64,000 nucleotides of DNA, from NCBI RefSeq assembly GCF_003555505.1, contig NZ_CP032152.1, forward strand, positions 930,001 to 994,000, given 5' to 3'. Below, one piece after another: positions 1 to 9,500 of the stretch. This stretch comes from Thermosynechococcus sichuanensis E542. Lineage in GTDB: Bacteria > Cyanobacteriota > Cyanobacteriia > Thermosynechococcales > Thermosynechococcaceae. The position numbers were made by a program, and so were the translations under genes. The notes under the pieces were generated by a model. It was not told the DNA's origin, searched no databases, and saw only the letters and a program-made list of their open reading frames with translations. Position 1 is the first letter of the stretch. Each line of letters starts with the position of its first letter.

Positions 1-320
1 TGGGCAGGGCCGCGCCAAATCCGCAGATCAGCGGTATCGCCAGCATAGTGATTGGGCAGATCAAAGTATTCCTTGGTCGGGAAATACTTAAAAAAGGGGA
101 AGGGATTAATAAAGACCCGCTCACCGAGGTAGAGCAGATCCCGCCAGTAGAAGTCCATCGGAATCGAATAGGCCTTGTACATACCGATGATCTTCATCAG
201 GTTCACTGGCGTGTCGGGAATGAGGGCACCCCCCGCCTCGAGGCGGTAAATAATATCGGCTAGGGGGTGATCCAGTGGGGGCAGTTTTGCCGAACTGGGG
301 CGCTCGATCGCTTGAACCAT
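1..320 (-). CDS. cupA: CupA (ChpY), CO2-hydration subunit of NDH-1MS, N-terminal part
   Basis: The first 106 codons of a minus-strand gene are visible; the rest lies beyond the left edge. The start is the ATG at 320-318 (MVQAIERPSSAKLPPLDHPL), preceded by GGAGAG. The sequence continues through PMDFYWRDLLYLGERVF and FPFFKYFPTKEYFDL, which I recognise as the conserved CupA/ChpY N-terminus. CupA is the subunit that, with NdhD3 and NdhF3, makes the NDH-1MS complex hydrate CO2 to bicarbonate at the thylakoid membrane under low CO2. The gene lies 16 bp downstream of ndhD3 in the expected ndhF3-ndhD3-cupA order, and a cupS gene would be expected outside the window. Partial only because the window ends. 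Confidence 0.9.
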   Translation of the reverse strand, partial: MVQAIERPSSAKLPPLDHPLADIIYRLEAGGALIPDTPVNLMKIIGMYKAYSIPMDFYWRDLLYLGERVFINPFPFFKYFPTKEYFDLPNHYAGDTADLRIWRGPA

Positions 321-336
321 TGGGATACTCTCCTAA

Positions 337-1812
337 CTATTGGGGTAAACTGGCCACAATTTCCGTTGCACTCGGTATCGCCGCAACAATTTGGGCACTG
401 GTGGTTTCACTCCAACGCACCAGCCACGTGGGCTGGACGCCCAAGAAGAGAATCAACAGGGTCAGCACAAGGGCGGGCATTTTTTCTGACCAAACCACCC
501 GAGGGTAGTAGGCCGTCGCATTGTCAAGGCGGCCAAAACAGGTGCGGTTAATCAAAATCACAAAGTAAACGGCTGTCAAACCAGTCCCAACAACCGCAAT
601 CAGGGTGGGAATTGGGAACGTGCCGTAGCTGCCTTGGAAGATGAGAAATTCAGCCACAAACCCCACCAGTCCCGGAATACCCGCACTGGCCATGCCGCCC
701 AAGATCAAGAGGGCACTGGTGGTGGGTAGGCCGCGTAGCGGATTGAGCAAGCCATTGAGCACATTCAGTTCACGGGTGCCCACTTTGGTTTCAATCACCC
801 CGACCAAATAGAACAACAGTGCCAGAATCAAGCCGTGGCTAATCATTTGAGCGATCGCCCCCACCATGCTGAGGTGTGTATGGGCCGCTGCTGCTAGCAG
901 CACATAGCTCATGTGGCCAATGGAACTGTAGGCCACCATCCGTTTAATATCTTTTTGGGCAATGGCCGCAAGGGCACCATAGGTAATTCCCACTGCCGCC
1001 ACGATCGCCAAGAGGCCAGAAAATTGCCCCCAAGCCGCTGGAAAACAGCCTAGGGCAAAACGCACTAGACCATAGGTACCCAGCTTCGCCAGTACCCCCC
1101 CGAGGAGAATCGCTGTCGGAGTTGAGGCTTCCACATAGGCATCGGGCAACCAACTGTGGAGGGGCACTAAGGGCATTTTGATGCCAAAGCCTAAGATCAA
1201 CAGCAATAGCAGAATCCCTTGAGCCGTGGGTGCCAAACCAGCCATTTGAATATCGGCATAGTCAAAGCTAGGAGCGTGGGTCAGCCAACCCATGGCCAAA
1301 AAGGCAGCGAGGACAAGAATGCCCGAGACTGCGGTATAGATGAGAAACTTAATGGCAGCCTGTTCACGCCGTTGTCCGCCCCAGATCAAAATCAGCAGAT
1401 AAAAGGGCACCAACTCAACTTCGTAGAAGAGGAGGAACAGCAGTAGATTCTGTGCTGCCAAAGCACCGGTAATCCCTGCATTCGCCAACAGCACAAGGGC
1501 ATAGAATAGGCGGTGGCTCGTCTTTTCACCCGTGAACACGACCCCAAGGGTCAAGAACGTCCCCAAGACAATCAGCGGTAGGGACAACCCATCCACACCA
1601 AGGGAATAGTTCAATCCCAAGGGGGACAGCCAGGGCACAAATTCCGTAAATTGCAGTGCGGTCTGCTGGACATCAAACTGCGTCAGCATCCAGAGGGACA
1701 GGGCAAAGGTGACAGCGGCCGTAACCAAAGCCACTGAGCGTAGCCATCGCTCTGGCAGCAGCGGCATCAGCAGCGCACCAATGACGGGCAAAACAATTAA
1801 CAGCGTCAGCAT
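337..1812 (-). CDS. ndhD3: NdhD3, proton-pumping subunit of the inducible NDH-1MS complex
   Basis: A 491-residue polytopic membrane protein of the NuoM/NdhD (Mrp antiporter-like) family, close to the usual ~500 residues. It has about 14 hydrophobic segments and the conserved stretches LLFYEVELVPFYLLI, MPLVPLHSWLPDAYVEA and DIKRMVAYSSIGHMSYVLLA, which hold the Glu, Lys and His residues of the proton path. It is assigned to the D3 subtype because it sits between an ndhF3-type gene and cupA. It acts in the thylakoid membrane in CO2 uptake coupled to cyclic electron flow. The start ATG at 1812 is 27 bp from the ndhF3 stop, so the operon is tight. Confidence 0.92.
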   Translation of the reverse strand: MLTLLIVLPVIGALLMPLLPERWLRSVALVTAAVTFALSLWMLTQFDVQQTALQFTEFVPWLSPLGLNYSLGVDGLSLPLIVLGTFLTLGVVFTGEKTSHRLFYALVLLANAGITGALAAQNLLLFLLFYEVELVPFYLLILIWGGQRREQAAIKFLIYTAVSGILVLAAFLAMGWLTHAPSFDYADIQMAGLAPTAQGILLLLLILGFGIKMPLVPLHSWLPDAYVEASTPTAILLGGVLAKLGTYGLVRFALGCFPAAWGQFSGLLAIVAAVGITYGALAAIAQKDIKRMVAYSSIGHMSYVLLAAAAHTHLSMVGAIAQMISHGLILALLFYLVGVIETKVGTRELNVLNGLLNPLRGLPTTSALLILGGMASAGIPGLVGFVAEFLIFQGSYGTFPIPTLIAVVGTGLTAVYFVILINRTCFGRLDNATAYYPRVVWSEKMPALVLTLLILFLGVQPTWLVRWSETTSAQIVAAIPSATEIVASLPQ

Positions 1813-1839
1813 AGGGCAAGAACCTCAAGGAATGGAGCA

Positions 1840-3675
1840 CTAAGCCAGCAGTGGCCAACAAATGGCAATCACCAGAATGGCGACCCCCATCAAGATGGTG
1901 AGGATATAGGCTTGGGATTGACCCGTTGTACTGTACTTCAGGCGATCGCCCCCCAAGAGCGTGACCACGCCAAAGGCATTGCCTGTGCCATCCACAAACG
2001 TGCGATCAAACCAAGCGGTAATGCGGGAAATCAAATCCACTGCTCCCACCACGGTGGCTTTGTAGAGCTTCGGCGTATAGAAATCGTAGGCCAGCAGATC
2101 CTGTACCGGCGGTAGGGGAAACTGCACCGGTTTGGGAATCGCTTTGCCGAGATAGACCCATGCGGCAGCACCCCACCCCAAGAGAGCAGTTACGGTCAGT
2201 GCGGCGGCGGTGGTCAAGGAAGGATGGGTCCAAATCACCCAATCAAAGCGCCCCATGAGAATGGGTAGGTGCAGCACTAGGCCCAGATCAACCGTCATCG
2301 GCAAAATCATCGGCCAAAAGACCTCGGGCGATCGCGCCGTCATTGGTTTGACTTCACCGCCCCAAACGAGACAGAACGTGCGACCGAGGCTAAAAGCAGC
2401 AAACGTATTCACCAACAGCAGCACCACCCCGACCCAAGGCAGTTGGGCAAAGGCCGTATCCAGTAATTCCGCCTGTGGGAAAAAGCCCGCCAAGGGCGGC
2501 AAGGCCAGTAGTCCTGCTGAACCAACGAGGAATGAGATGCCAGAAATGGGGCGCCGTGACCACAGCCCACCTAGCAGGCGTAGATCTTGAGTAATGCTAT
2601 TCCAGATAATGGCTCCAATACTCATCATCAACAGTGCCATTGCCACCCCATAGGTGAGGATAAAGACAAAGGCTAAGCCCGGCTCCTTGAGACCGACCGC
2701 AATAAACACCCAGCCCATGTAGGCACTGACCAAATAGGAGAGCGCACGCTTAATATCCACTTGGGCAATAGCGATCAGGGTGCCTCCCAAGGCCGTGACA
2801 CTGCCAATCACCAGCAGAGCCGTCAAAGCCACAGGGGAAAGACTTAGGACGGGGGTTAACTTCACCAGTACCCATGCCCCCGTGGCCACAACAATGGCAT
2901 TCCGGAGAATCGAAGCGGGAATTGGGCCTTCCATGGCTTCATCCAACCACAGGTGCAGCGGGAACTGGGCACATTTCCCCATTGGGCCTGCAATCAAAGC
3001 CAGACAAATCAGCGTAATCAGCGTGGGGTTCACCTGGGCCGTCGCTGCCCAAGCTGCCAAATCGTCGTAGTTCCAAGAGCCAGCAAGGGGATAAATCGCC
3101 AGCACCCCCATCAGCAGCACCAAGTCTCCCACTCGTTTAGTGAGGAAGGCATCGCGGGCACCGGTCACCACCAAGGGTTGGTTAAACCAAAAGCCAATGA
3201 GTAAGTAGGTGGCAAGGGTGAGAATTTCTAGGACAACGTAGTTGAAGAAGAGGGAGTCAAGGAGCACAAGAGCCGCCATCCCCCCTTCAAAGAGGGCTAG
3301 CAGAGCATAGAACCGCGCCCAGCCCCAATCCATTTCCATGTAGCCGATGGCAAACACCTGAGCCATCAGATTCAATCCTGTGATCAGCATCAGGGCGGTG
3401 GTCGTCAAAATGGAAATTTCAACGGGAATATCAAAGTGCAGACCCGCCACATCCAGCCACGTCCAGTGCACATACTGCGGCGGTTGATTGGCGATCGCCA
3501 CCGTGGCCAACAGTGCATGCCCAAAGGAGAAAAACGTGAGCAAGAGATTCACATAGCCCGCTGGACGAGGTCCCGTTTTCCGAGTAATCCCCGGTGACCA
3601 AATCAAGGACAGCACCATTCCCGCCAGTGAGTAGAAGGGAATGAGCCAGACTGTGTCCGCAAATGATTGCAACAT
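1840..3675 (-). CDS. ndhF3: NdhF3, distal proton-pumping subunit of NDH-1MS
   Basis: A 611-residue NuoL/NdhF-family membrane protein. The central antiporter region shows DAFLTKRVGDLVLLMG, AQFPLHLWLDEAMEGPIPAS and DIKRALSYLVSAYMG, with the family's Lys and Glu proton-relay residues. It is shorter than NdhF1 (usually ~650-680 residues), as expected for the F3 type. It is the first gene of the ndhF3-ndhD3-cupA operon. This operon is induced by low CO2 in cyanobacteria and repressed by the LysR-type regulator NdhR/CcmR; that regulation is family knowledge, not shown here. The ATG at 3675 is preceded by a 172-bp gap to the HlyD-like gene on the same strand. Confidence 0.92.
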   Translation of the reverse strand: MLQSFADTVWLIPFYSLAGMVLSLIWSPGITRKTGPRPAGYVNLLLTFFSFGHALLATVAIANQPPQYVHWTWLDVAGLHFDIPVEISILTTTALMLITGLNLMAQVFAIGYMEMDWGWARFYALLALFEGGMAALVLLDSLFFNYVVLEILTLATYLLIGFWFNQPLVVTGARDAFLTKRVGDLVLLMGVLAIYPLAGSWNYDDLAAWAATAQVNPTLITLICLALIAGPMGKCAQFPLHLWLDEAMEGPIPASILRNAIVVATGAWVLVKLTPVLSLSPVALTALLVIGSVTALGGTLIAIAQVDIKRALSYLVSAYMGWVFIAVGLKEPGLAFVFILTYGVAMALLMMSIGAIIWNSITQDLRLLGGLWSRRPISGISFLVGSAGLLALPPLAGFFPQAELLDTAFAQLPWVGVVLLLVNTFAAFSLGRTFCLVWGGEVKPMTARSPEVFWPMILPMTVDLGLVLHLPILMGRFDWVIWTHPSLTTAAALTVTALLGWGAAAWVYLGKAIPKPVQFPLPPVQDLLAYDFYTPKLYKATVVGAVDLISRITAWFDRTFVDGTGNAFGVVTLLGGDRLKYSTTGQSQAYILTILMGVAILVIAICWPLLA

Positions 3676-3708
3676 AAACCCCGCTTATACCTATGGACAA
3701 GACTAATT

Positions 3709-3719
3709 AGATTTAATCT
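3709..3719. promoter_or_regulatory. Inverted repeat upstream of ndhF3, possible LysR-type operator
   Basis: AGATTTAATCT has 5-bp perfect arms (AGATT/AATCT) around one central base and lies 34-44 bp upstream of the ndhF3 ATG in a very AT-rich stretch. LysR regulators bind short interrupted dyads, and NdhR/CcmR controls this operon in other cyanobacteria. I cannot match the site to a published NdhR motif, so the assignment is tentative. Confidence 0.3.
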
Positions 3720-3847
3720 TATCTATGAACGGTGCTGCACTTCAGCGAGGTCAAGAATAAAGTTGCATCAATATTTCTTATTGCCTAGATAAACGGCAAC
3801 GACAGTTCTTGTCACAGGAATGGAACCTTTGAGGTGGATATCAGCGC

Positions 3848-5185
3848 CTAGGGGAGAATCTGAAAGGTCACCCGTGCCGTATAGCCCACATAGCAGAAGT
3901 TCCCCTCACCCCAGTCTTGGTCAGCATCTAGCTCAACACGCACCTGACTTTGACGCGGATAGTTTTCGGGAATGGGGATGACCTGATCATCCCCCGGATT
4001 CAGGCGACCCAAACCAGAGCGAATGTTGCTCACTGTGCCCTGAAGCACTTTCCCTTTGCCGCCATAGAGTTCAATTTTTGCCCGAGTACCCGGATGAATC
4101 AGCCGCAACGATTGTTCATCCACAAACACATCAAGCCAACGGCGCTGACAGTCCAACAACTGCAAAATTTGATCTCCTTTCCCCAGAAACATCCCCGGCC
4201 GGGCATCCACCCGCCAGACATAACCGGCAATGGGAGCCGCCACCTTCACGACTTTGCGCTGAGCAACCTCTCGCTGGGCTTGGGCAACTTGGCGTTGTTG
4301 GGCAGCGATTTCCCGTTGAAGGCCTTTGACGATCGCCTGCTGTTCGCCAATCTGAATTTGTAACTCTTGCAGGCGTAGGCGGGGGTCATAGTTACTGCGA
4401 GTGTGGCGCAGGGTCAGTCCCAATTCAGCCGCACGGGCATCGGCCTTCAGAGCCTCAACGGTGCGAGCCGCCGCTTCGACATCTCGTTGACGAGCAGCCA
4501 CTTGGGCTTGGCTTTGCTGCAATTCCGTTAGAGCCGCATCTGCTTGGGCTTGGGGTACCGCTCCCTGCTGCGCCAACTGGCTAAAGCGCCGGTAGTTAAT
4601 TTTTGCCAGTTGATAGCGTGCCTTAGCATCGGCAAGATTGGCCTTGGCAGCCGCAAGTTTTGCTTGGGCAGCAGCCACTTGACGCTGGGTTTGTTCAACT
4701 TCGAGCACCTGTTGATTGCGTTCATCCCGTTGGGCAGAGGCGAGAAGTTCCTGCAACTGAGCTAGCTTTGCCTGAGCGGCTTCTAATTCTCCCTGCCTCC
4801 GTTCTAACCATTTTTCAACTTCGCGGGCGTTACCTTGACTGACATAGTCATTTTCTATGAGGGCTAAGGGCGTATCCGTGGGTTCGATAAACTCACCTAC
4901 CCGTGCTTTGAGTTCCTCCAGTGTTCCTTCCTCTGGCGCACGCACATTTACAATCACGCCATTGATGACGGCATCCCGACTGCGCACCGTTGTTAAATGG
5001 CGGTAGAGAAACCAGCCTGCAAAGGCAAGGATGCCACACCCGGCTACGAACACTAACAAATTGGCAAGGAGCGATCGCCGTAGCTTCAGTTGCTGAGTCG
5101 GTACAACCTGATCCTGATTTTTAATCTCCGTCAAAGGGGAGACTTGGCTTAAATTAGACACAGAAGCTGAAGCCGGCTTTTTCAT
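3848..5185 (-). CDS. HlyD-family membrane fusion protein, probable cellulose-secretion factor (XcsB-like)
   Basis: A 445-residue periplasmic adaptor. The order is a ~35-residue cytoplasmic tail rich in polar residues, one transmembrane helix (about 37-58, LLANLLVFVAGCGILAFAGW), a biotinyl-lipoyl half with VIVNVRAPEEGTLEELKARVGE, a long Ala/Gln-rich coiled coil (about 105-300), the second lipoyl half (KVAAPIAGYVWRVDARPG), and a C-terminal beta barrel. It would link an inner-membrane transporter or synthase to an outer-membrane channel. From memory, the gene next to ndhF3 in T. elongatus is tlr0903, whose T. vulcanus counterpart is needed for extracellular cellulose. I use that only as an inference from synteny. 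No inner-membrane ATPase or TolC gene lies nearby. The start region is duplicated (see 5178-5220). Confidence 0.8.
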   Translation of the reverse strand: MKKPASASVSNLSQVSPLTEIKNQDQVVPTQQLKLRRSLLANLLVFVAGCGILAFAGWFLYRHLTTVRSRDAVINGVIVNVRAPEEGTLEELKARVGEFIEPTDTPLALIENDYVSQGNAREVEKWLERRQGELEAAQAKLAQLQELLASAQRDERNQQVLEVEQTQRQVAAAQAKLAAAKANLADAKARYQLAKINYRRFSQLAQQGAVPQAQADAALTELQQSQAQVAARQRDVEAAARTVEALKADARAAELGLTLRHTRSNYDPRLRLQELQIQIGEQQAIVKGLQREIAAQQRQVAQAQREVAQRKVVKVAAPIAGYVWRVDARPGMFLGKGDQILQLLDCQRRWLDVFVDEQSLRLIHPGTRAKIELYGGKGKVLQGTVSNIRSGLGRLNPGDDQVIPIPENYPRQSQVRVELDADQDWGEGNFCYVGYTARVTFQILP

Positions 5186-5220
5186 AGGAAACTCACAATT
5201 TTTTCATAGGAAACTCACAA
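5178..5220 (-). repeat. 22-bp tandem duplication over the start codon of the HlyD-like gene, creating a 4-codon mini-ORF
   Basis: A 21-base unit occurs at 5178-5198 and again at 5200-5220, separated by one T, giving a 22-bp period. Read on the minus strand, each copy is a short leader followed by ATGAAAAA. The downstream copy holds the real start (ATG 5185). The upstream copy starts at ATG 5207 and reads Met-Lys-Lys-Leu-stop, ending at 5193, eight... bases before the real start region is reached by the ribosome. Neither start has a strong Shine-Dalgarno sequence. Confidence 0.75.
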
Positions 5221-5532
5221 CAAGTCAATTAGAGTAAAAAAGTAAATAAAATCACCCAGCTATTTTGCATAATTGACAGGTGAAAGCGTTGTGCTAAAAG
5301 TGCCTCATGTTCGCTTCACAACTGAACCTCAAAAAGTCTTAAATATCTTTTTACTAGCTTCATCTAAACATACTCACTAACCTTTTGCTATCCGTACAAC
5401 TACTGAAGTTGACATCCGCAAATCAGCTATTAAAAATATCCAATCTCGAATTTCCATCGGTTTTCAACATCTCATCCAATCCCAAAAGTGCAAATGGAGT
5501 GCGTATGATAAAAGTATCCGTGGCAGACCTGT
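5221..5532. other. AT-rich intergenic region between divergent HlyD-like and FHA genes
   Basis: About 310 bp without a credible coding region on either strand. It is clearly more AT-rich than the neighbouring genes and must hold the promoters of the divergent HlyD-like and FHA-bioY units. A TATGAT hexamer at 5513-5518 is a possible -10 for the FHA gene, but I see no good matching -35. No RNA gene was recognised. Confidence 0.5.
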
Positions 5533-5907
5533 ATGACTCGCCTTCCAGACGTTGACAAACAAGCATGGCTGATTGTGCGCTCCCAAGGGACGGTGGTCGG
5601 CAAGTATCACCTCGCAGGAAAAGCGTTCTGGAAAATTGGCCGCGCTAGCGACTGTGACATTATTATTCACGATCCCTATATTTCCCGACATCAGGCAACC
5701 ATTGAACTTCGGCCGCGCGGCAATGCGCTACTGTACCTCATCCGTGACAACAATAGTCGCAACGGCACATTGATTAACGGTACCCCCCTATCGGATGAGC
5801 GGGTATTACACCATGGGGACATTATCATGATGGGGGATACGGATCTCACGTTTCGCTATACGAGTCCGACGCCGTCAGTTACGCCGAATGTGTTGCAGCG
5901 CTCTTGA
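5533..5907 (+). CDS. FHA-domain protein (phosphothreonine-binding)
   Basis: A 124-residue protein that is almost entirely one forkhead-associated domain. The hallmark residues are present: Gly-Arg at 36-37 (KIGRASDCDI), Ser-Arg-His at 51-53 (YISRHQATI) and Asn-Ser-Arg-Asn-Gly-Thr at 74-79. FHA domains bind phosphothreonine peptides made by Ser/Thr kinases, so this is probably a soluble cytoplasmic adaptor. No kinase gene is adjacent. Its stop codon overlaps the TTG start of the downstream bioY-type gene (TTGA at 5904-5907), so the two are likely translationally coupled. The ATG at 5533 is the only reasonable start. Confidence 0.85.
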   Translation: MTRLPDVDKQAWLIVRSQGTVVGKYHLAGKAFWKIGRASDCDIIIHDPYISRHQATIELRPRGNALLYLIRDNNSRNGTLINGTPLSDERVLHHGDIIMMGDTDLTFRYTSPTPSVTPNVLQRS

Positions 5908-6524
5908 GAAACGACTTGTCACCCCTCGATGAATTTTTGTGGGCGATTTTAGGCCTCCTCCTAACCGTGGCCGGAACGTTCATGGAAGCAGCGATCGCCA
6001 TCCCCAACCTCCTCAATGAGGAAGGGCAGTTGGTTTTGCCCAGTTCATGGGCCGCCGTTCCTGTGTATCCCTTACCCGTGTCCTACCAAGTAGCAGCGGT
6101 TCTCTTGGTCGGGTGTATGGGGGGACGGCAAGCCGCCGCTCTCTCACAGCTCGCCTATTTGATTCTGGGGCTGAGTGGCTTTCAGGTGTTTTCCCAAGGG
6201 GGCGGTCTGGACTATTGGCGTGAACCGACATTTGGTTACTTGTTGGGGTTTGTGCCGGCGGCTTGGGTCTGTGGTTGGCTAGCCTTTCGCCCCCAAAGGC
6301 GAGTGAGTTTAGAATGGCTTGCCTTGAGTGGCCTAGCGGGACTGGTGCTCATTCATGTCTGCGGTGCTCTCTACCTCAGTGGTCTAGCTCTTGCAGGGCA
6401 GTTGAGTCAACCCTTGGTGGAGCTACTAGAGCAGTATTCGCTTTTTGCCTTGCCGGGGCAGTTGGTGATTGTCTGCTTGGTGGCCGCAGTGGCACGGGTG
6501 CTCCGCTTGATTTTGCTGTACTAA
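5904..6524 (+). CDS. bioY: BioY-type biotin transporter S component
   Basis: A 206-residue membrane protein with about six hydrophobic segments. The central signature LSGFQVFSQGGG followed by PTFGYLLGFVPAAWVCG matches the BioY family, the substrate-binding subunit of biotin ECF transporters, which can also work alone in some bacteria. The first in-frame start is the TTG at 5904, overlapping the FHA stop; a second in-frame TTG lies at 5916. No ATG occurs before the first membrane helix, so a rare TTG start with coupling is likely. No EcfA or EcfT genes are in the window. The 3' end overlaps the convergent cobN-type gene by 4 bp. Confidence 0.82.
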   Translation: MRNDLSPLDEFLWAILGLLLTVAGTFMEAAIAIPNLLNEEGQLVLPSSWAAVPVYPLPVSYQVAAVLLVGCMGGRQAAALSQLAYLILGLSGFQVFSQGGGLDYWREPTFGYLLGFVPAAWVCGWLAFRPQRRVSLEWLALSGLAGLVLIHVCGALYLSGLALAGQLSQPLVELLEQYSLFALPGQLVIVCLVAAVARVLRLILLY

Positions 6525-9500
6525 GGAACAAATTTGCCCTCAATTAAGCCTTCAGCCTCTAGGGCGATCGCCCGCAGACGGTCTAAGATTTGCGGATCGG
6601 GTGTCTGCCACAGTTGGCGCTGGGCAGCTTCGAGGAGCCGCTCGGCCATGTCCCGCAGTGCCCAAGGATTATGCTGCGTCACAAAGGCTTGCATTTCGCC
6701 ATCGAGCAAATAGGTCTGGGCAATACCTGTAAACACATAGTCGGGCACACAGCGAGCGGTGGCGGCGTAGCCAAAGAGATAATCTACTGTGGCTGCCATT
6801 TCAAAGGCACCTTTGTAGCCATGACGCTTGATACCTGCTAGCCATTTGGGATTAACGACACGGGAGCGATAGACCCGCAACAGTTCCTCTTGGAGGGTGC
6901 GAATTTTTGGCTGCTCTGGCCGTGAATGATCGCCAAAGTAAACCGTGGGCTGCTGCCCCGATCGCGATCGCACGGCAACGGTCAAGCCCCCCTGAAACTG
7001 GTAGTAATCATCGGAGTCCAACAGATCATGCTCGCGGTTGTCTTGGTTTTGCAGCACCACTTGCAGTTGACTCAGCCGCTGCTCTAGGGCTTCCGCTGCA
7101 TTGTGGCTGTGGGCTTCCCCCGTGTAGGCGTAGCTACTCCAATGGATGTAGGCGCGGGCGAGGTCGTCGTCTCCTTGCCAGTTTTGGGCTTCAATCAGTC
7201 CTTGGAGTCCCGCCCCATAGGCACCGGGTTTGGAACCAAAGACGCGAAAGCGTGCCCGTTCTTGAGCTTGATTCAAGGGGAGACCCTGCTGTTGCCAATA
7301 GGCTGTTTCTTTGGCCACTTGAGCCGCTAAGGGATTTTGATCGGGGGGTTCATCCAACTGACTTACCCGCTGCACGGCCTCATCAAAGAGGGCAATTAAG
7401 TTGGGAAAGGCATCGCGGAAGAAACCAGAAATCCGCAGCATCACATCCACCCGCGGTCGTCCCAACAGCGATAGGGGAATCACTTCTAAATCCACCACCC
7501 GTCGTGAGGCACCCTCCCACACCGGCCGAACACCCAACAAGGCAAGGGCTTGGGCAATATCGTCGCCCCCTGTGCGCATTGTGGCTGTGCCCCAGACCGA
7601 GAGGCCAAGGGTACGGGGAAAGTCGCCCTGCTCTTGACAATAGCGTTCGATGAGTGCCGCCGCCGATCGCTCCGCCAACGCCCAAGCCGCCTCCGTTGGT
7701 ACCGCTCGCAGATCCACCGCATAGAAATTCCGTCCCGTGGGTAGGACATCGGGACGACCCCGACTAGGGGCACCGGCAGCGCCACTGGGAACATAGCCGC
7801 CATTGAGGCCATGGAGAAAGTGGTCAATTTCTTGGCGGGTCTGCTGCAGAGCAGGGTAAAGCACCGTGCGAATCCAATCCAGTACCTGCTGAGTTGCGCT
7901 GCCACAGGAGAGAAGGGGGTTGCCTTGAATGAGGCCATCCACCAGTGTTGCCGCCTCTTCCTCGAGGGCATTTTGCCACTCGCCCACGGAGCGATAGCTA
8001 GGAACAGGACTGGGAGCTGTTGGATCAGCGGTGAGGGGGTCTAAATCCACCCCTTGATCCATCGCCAGAGCGCGCGTGAGACCCCGATGCTGCGGACTGG
8101 GACTGCGGGCAATGGCAATGATTAGATCCCGCAACTGTTGCCCTTGGGGACATTGACCCAAGATATGCAGGCCATCACGAATTTGGGCATCCCGCAGATC
8201 ACAGAGATAGCCATCGGTGCGCGCCAGCCATGCGGTCCAGGTTTCCTCTGGATTGGGGGCAGCAATTTCTTGGTCGAGATCGAGTTCCTTGACAAGGGCT
8301 TCAATCTGCTGCCGCAGCACCCTCAAACGGGAGCGATCGAACTGCTCAGCGGCATAGTATTCCTCAATGTAGTGGCTGAGGGTCTCTAGGCCACCGTACA
8401 GCTCAGCACGGGTGAGGGGGGGGGTCAGGTGATCCAAAATCACCGCTTGGGCACGGCGTTTGGCTTGGGCACCTTCGCCAGGATCATTAACAATAAAGGG
8501 GTAAAAGTGGGGAACCGGTCCGAGGGCAATTTCGGGAAAACAGGTCTCACTAAGGGCAACCCCTTTGCCCGGCAGCCATTCCAGATTGCCGTGCTTGCCG
8601 ACATGGACAATCGCGTCCGCCCCAAAGACATAACGCAGCCAAAAGTAAAAGGCAAGATACGCTGGGGTGGGTTCCAAATCGGGGGCATGGTAGTTCAAAC
8701 TGGGGTCGCGATCGTAGCCGCGACTGGGTTGGACACCGACAAAAATGTTGCCCCAACAGTCACCCGCAATCGGTAAATCGTTGGTGGGCGATCGCCAGCG
8801 TTGCTTAATGGCCGCCTGTACTGCCTCTGGCAGGTTCTGAAAATAGTGCTGGTAGGTGTCAAGGGAGAGGGTGTAGCGCGGCAACCGCCATTGATTGCCT
8901 TCGGGGTCGTTGGTGCAGTAGCGGCTGAGGTGTTGGATGAGGGCATCGCCATCTTGGGGCAAAGGGTTAGCACCCAGATCATAGCCAGCGGCCTGAAGTG
9001 CCTTGAGTAGCTCCACGGTACTGTTGGGGGTGTCGAGTCCCACGCCATTGGCAAGGCGACCATCGCGACAGGGGTAGTTGGCTAAAATCAGGGCAATGCG
9101 GCGTTCAGCAGGGGTCTTGCGGCGCAGTTTCAGCCAGTTGGCTGCGAGATCACTGACCCAGTCTAGGCGATCGCCCACTGGGGCATAGGTGGTCACGGTT
9201 GTTTCCACATCGGGTTGAATTTGTGAGACAGCCTTAAAGGACACCGCACGGGTAATGATGCGGCCATCCACCTCCGGCAAAACGACGTGCATGGCAAGGT
9301 CCCGGGGCGTCAGCCCTTGGGAATGGTGTTGCCAAGTCTCGTGGGTGCTACTGCTGAGAATGACCTGTAGCACGGGGACATCCAACTGTTGCCAAAGATT
9401 CACCGCGTTGGGTTTGGCGATCGCGAACCCCGTGGTATTGAGAATCAGTTCCACCTTGCCCTGCCATGCCGCCAGCAGTTCCTGTTGAATGTCTGGGTCT

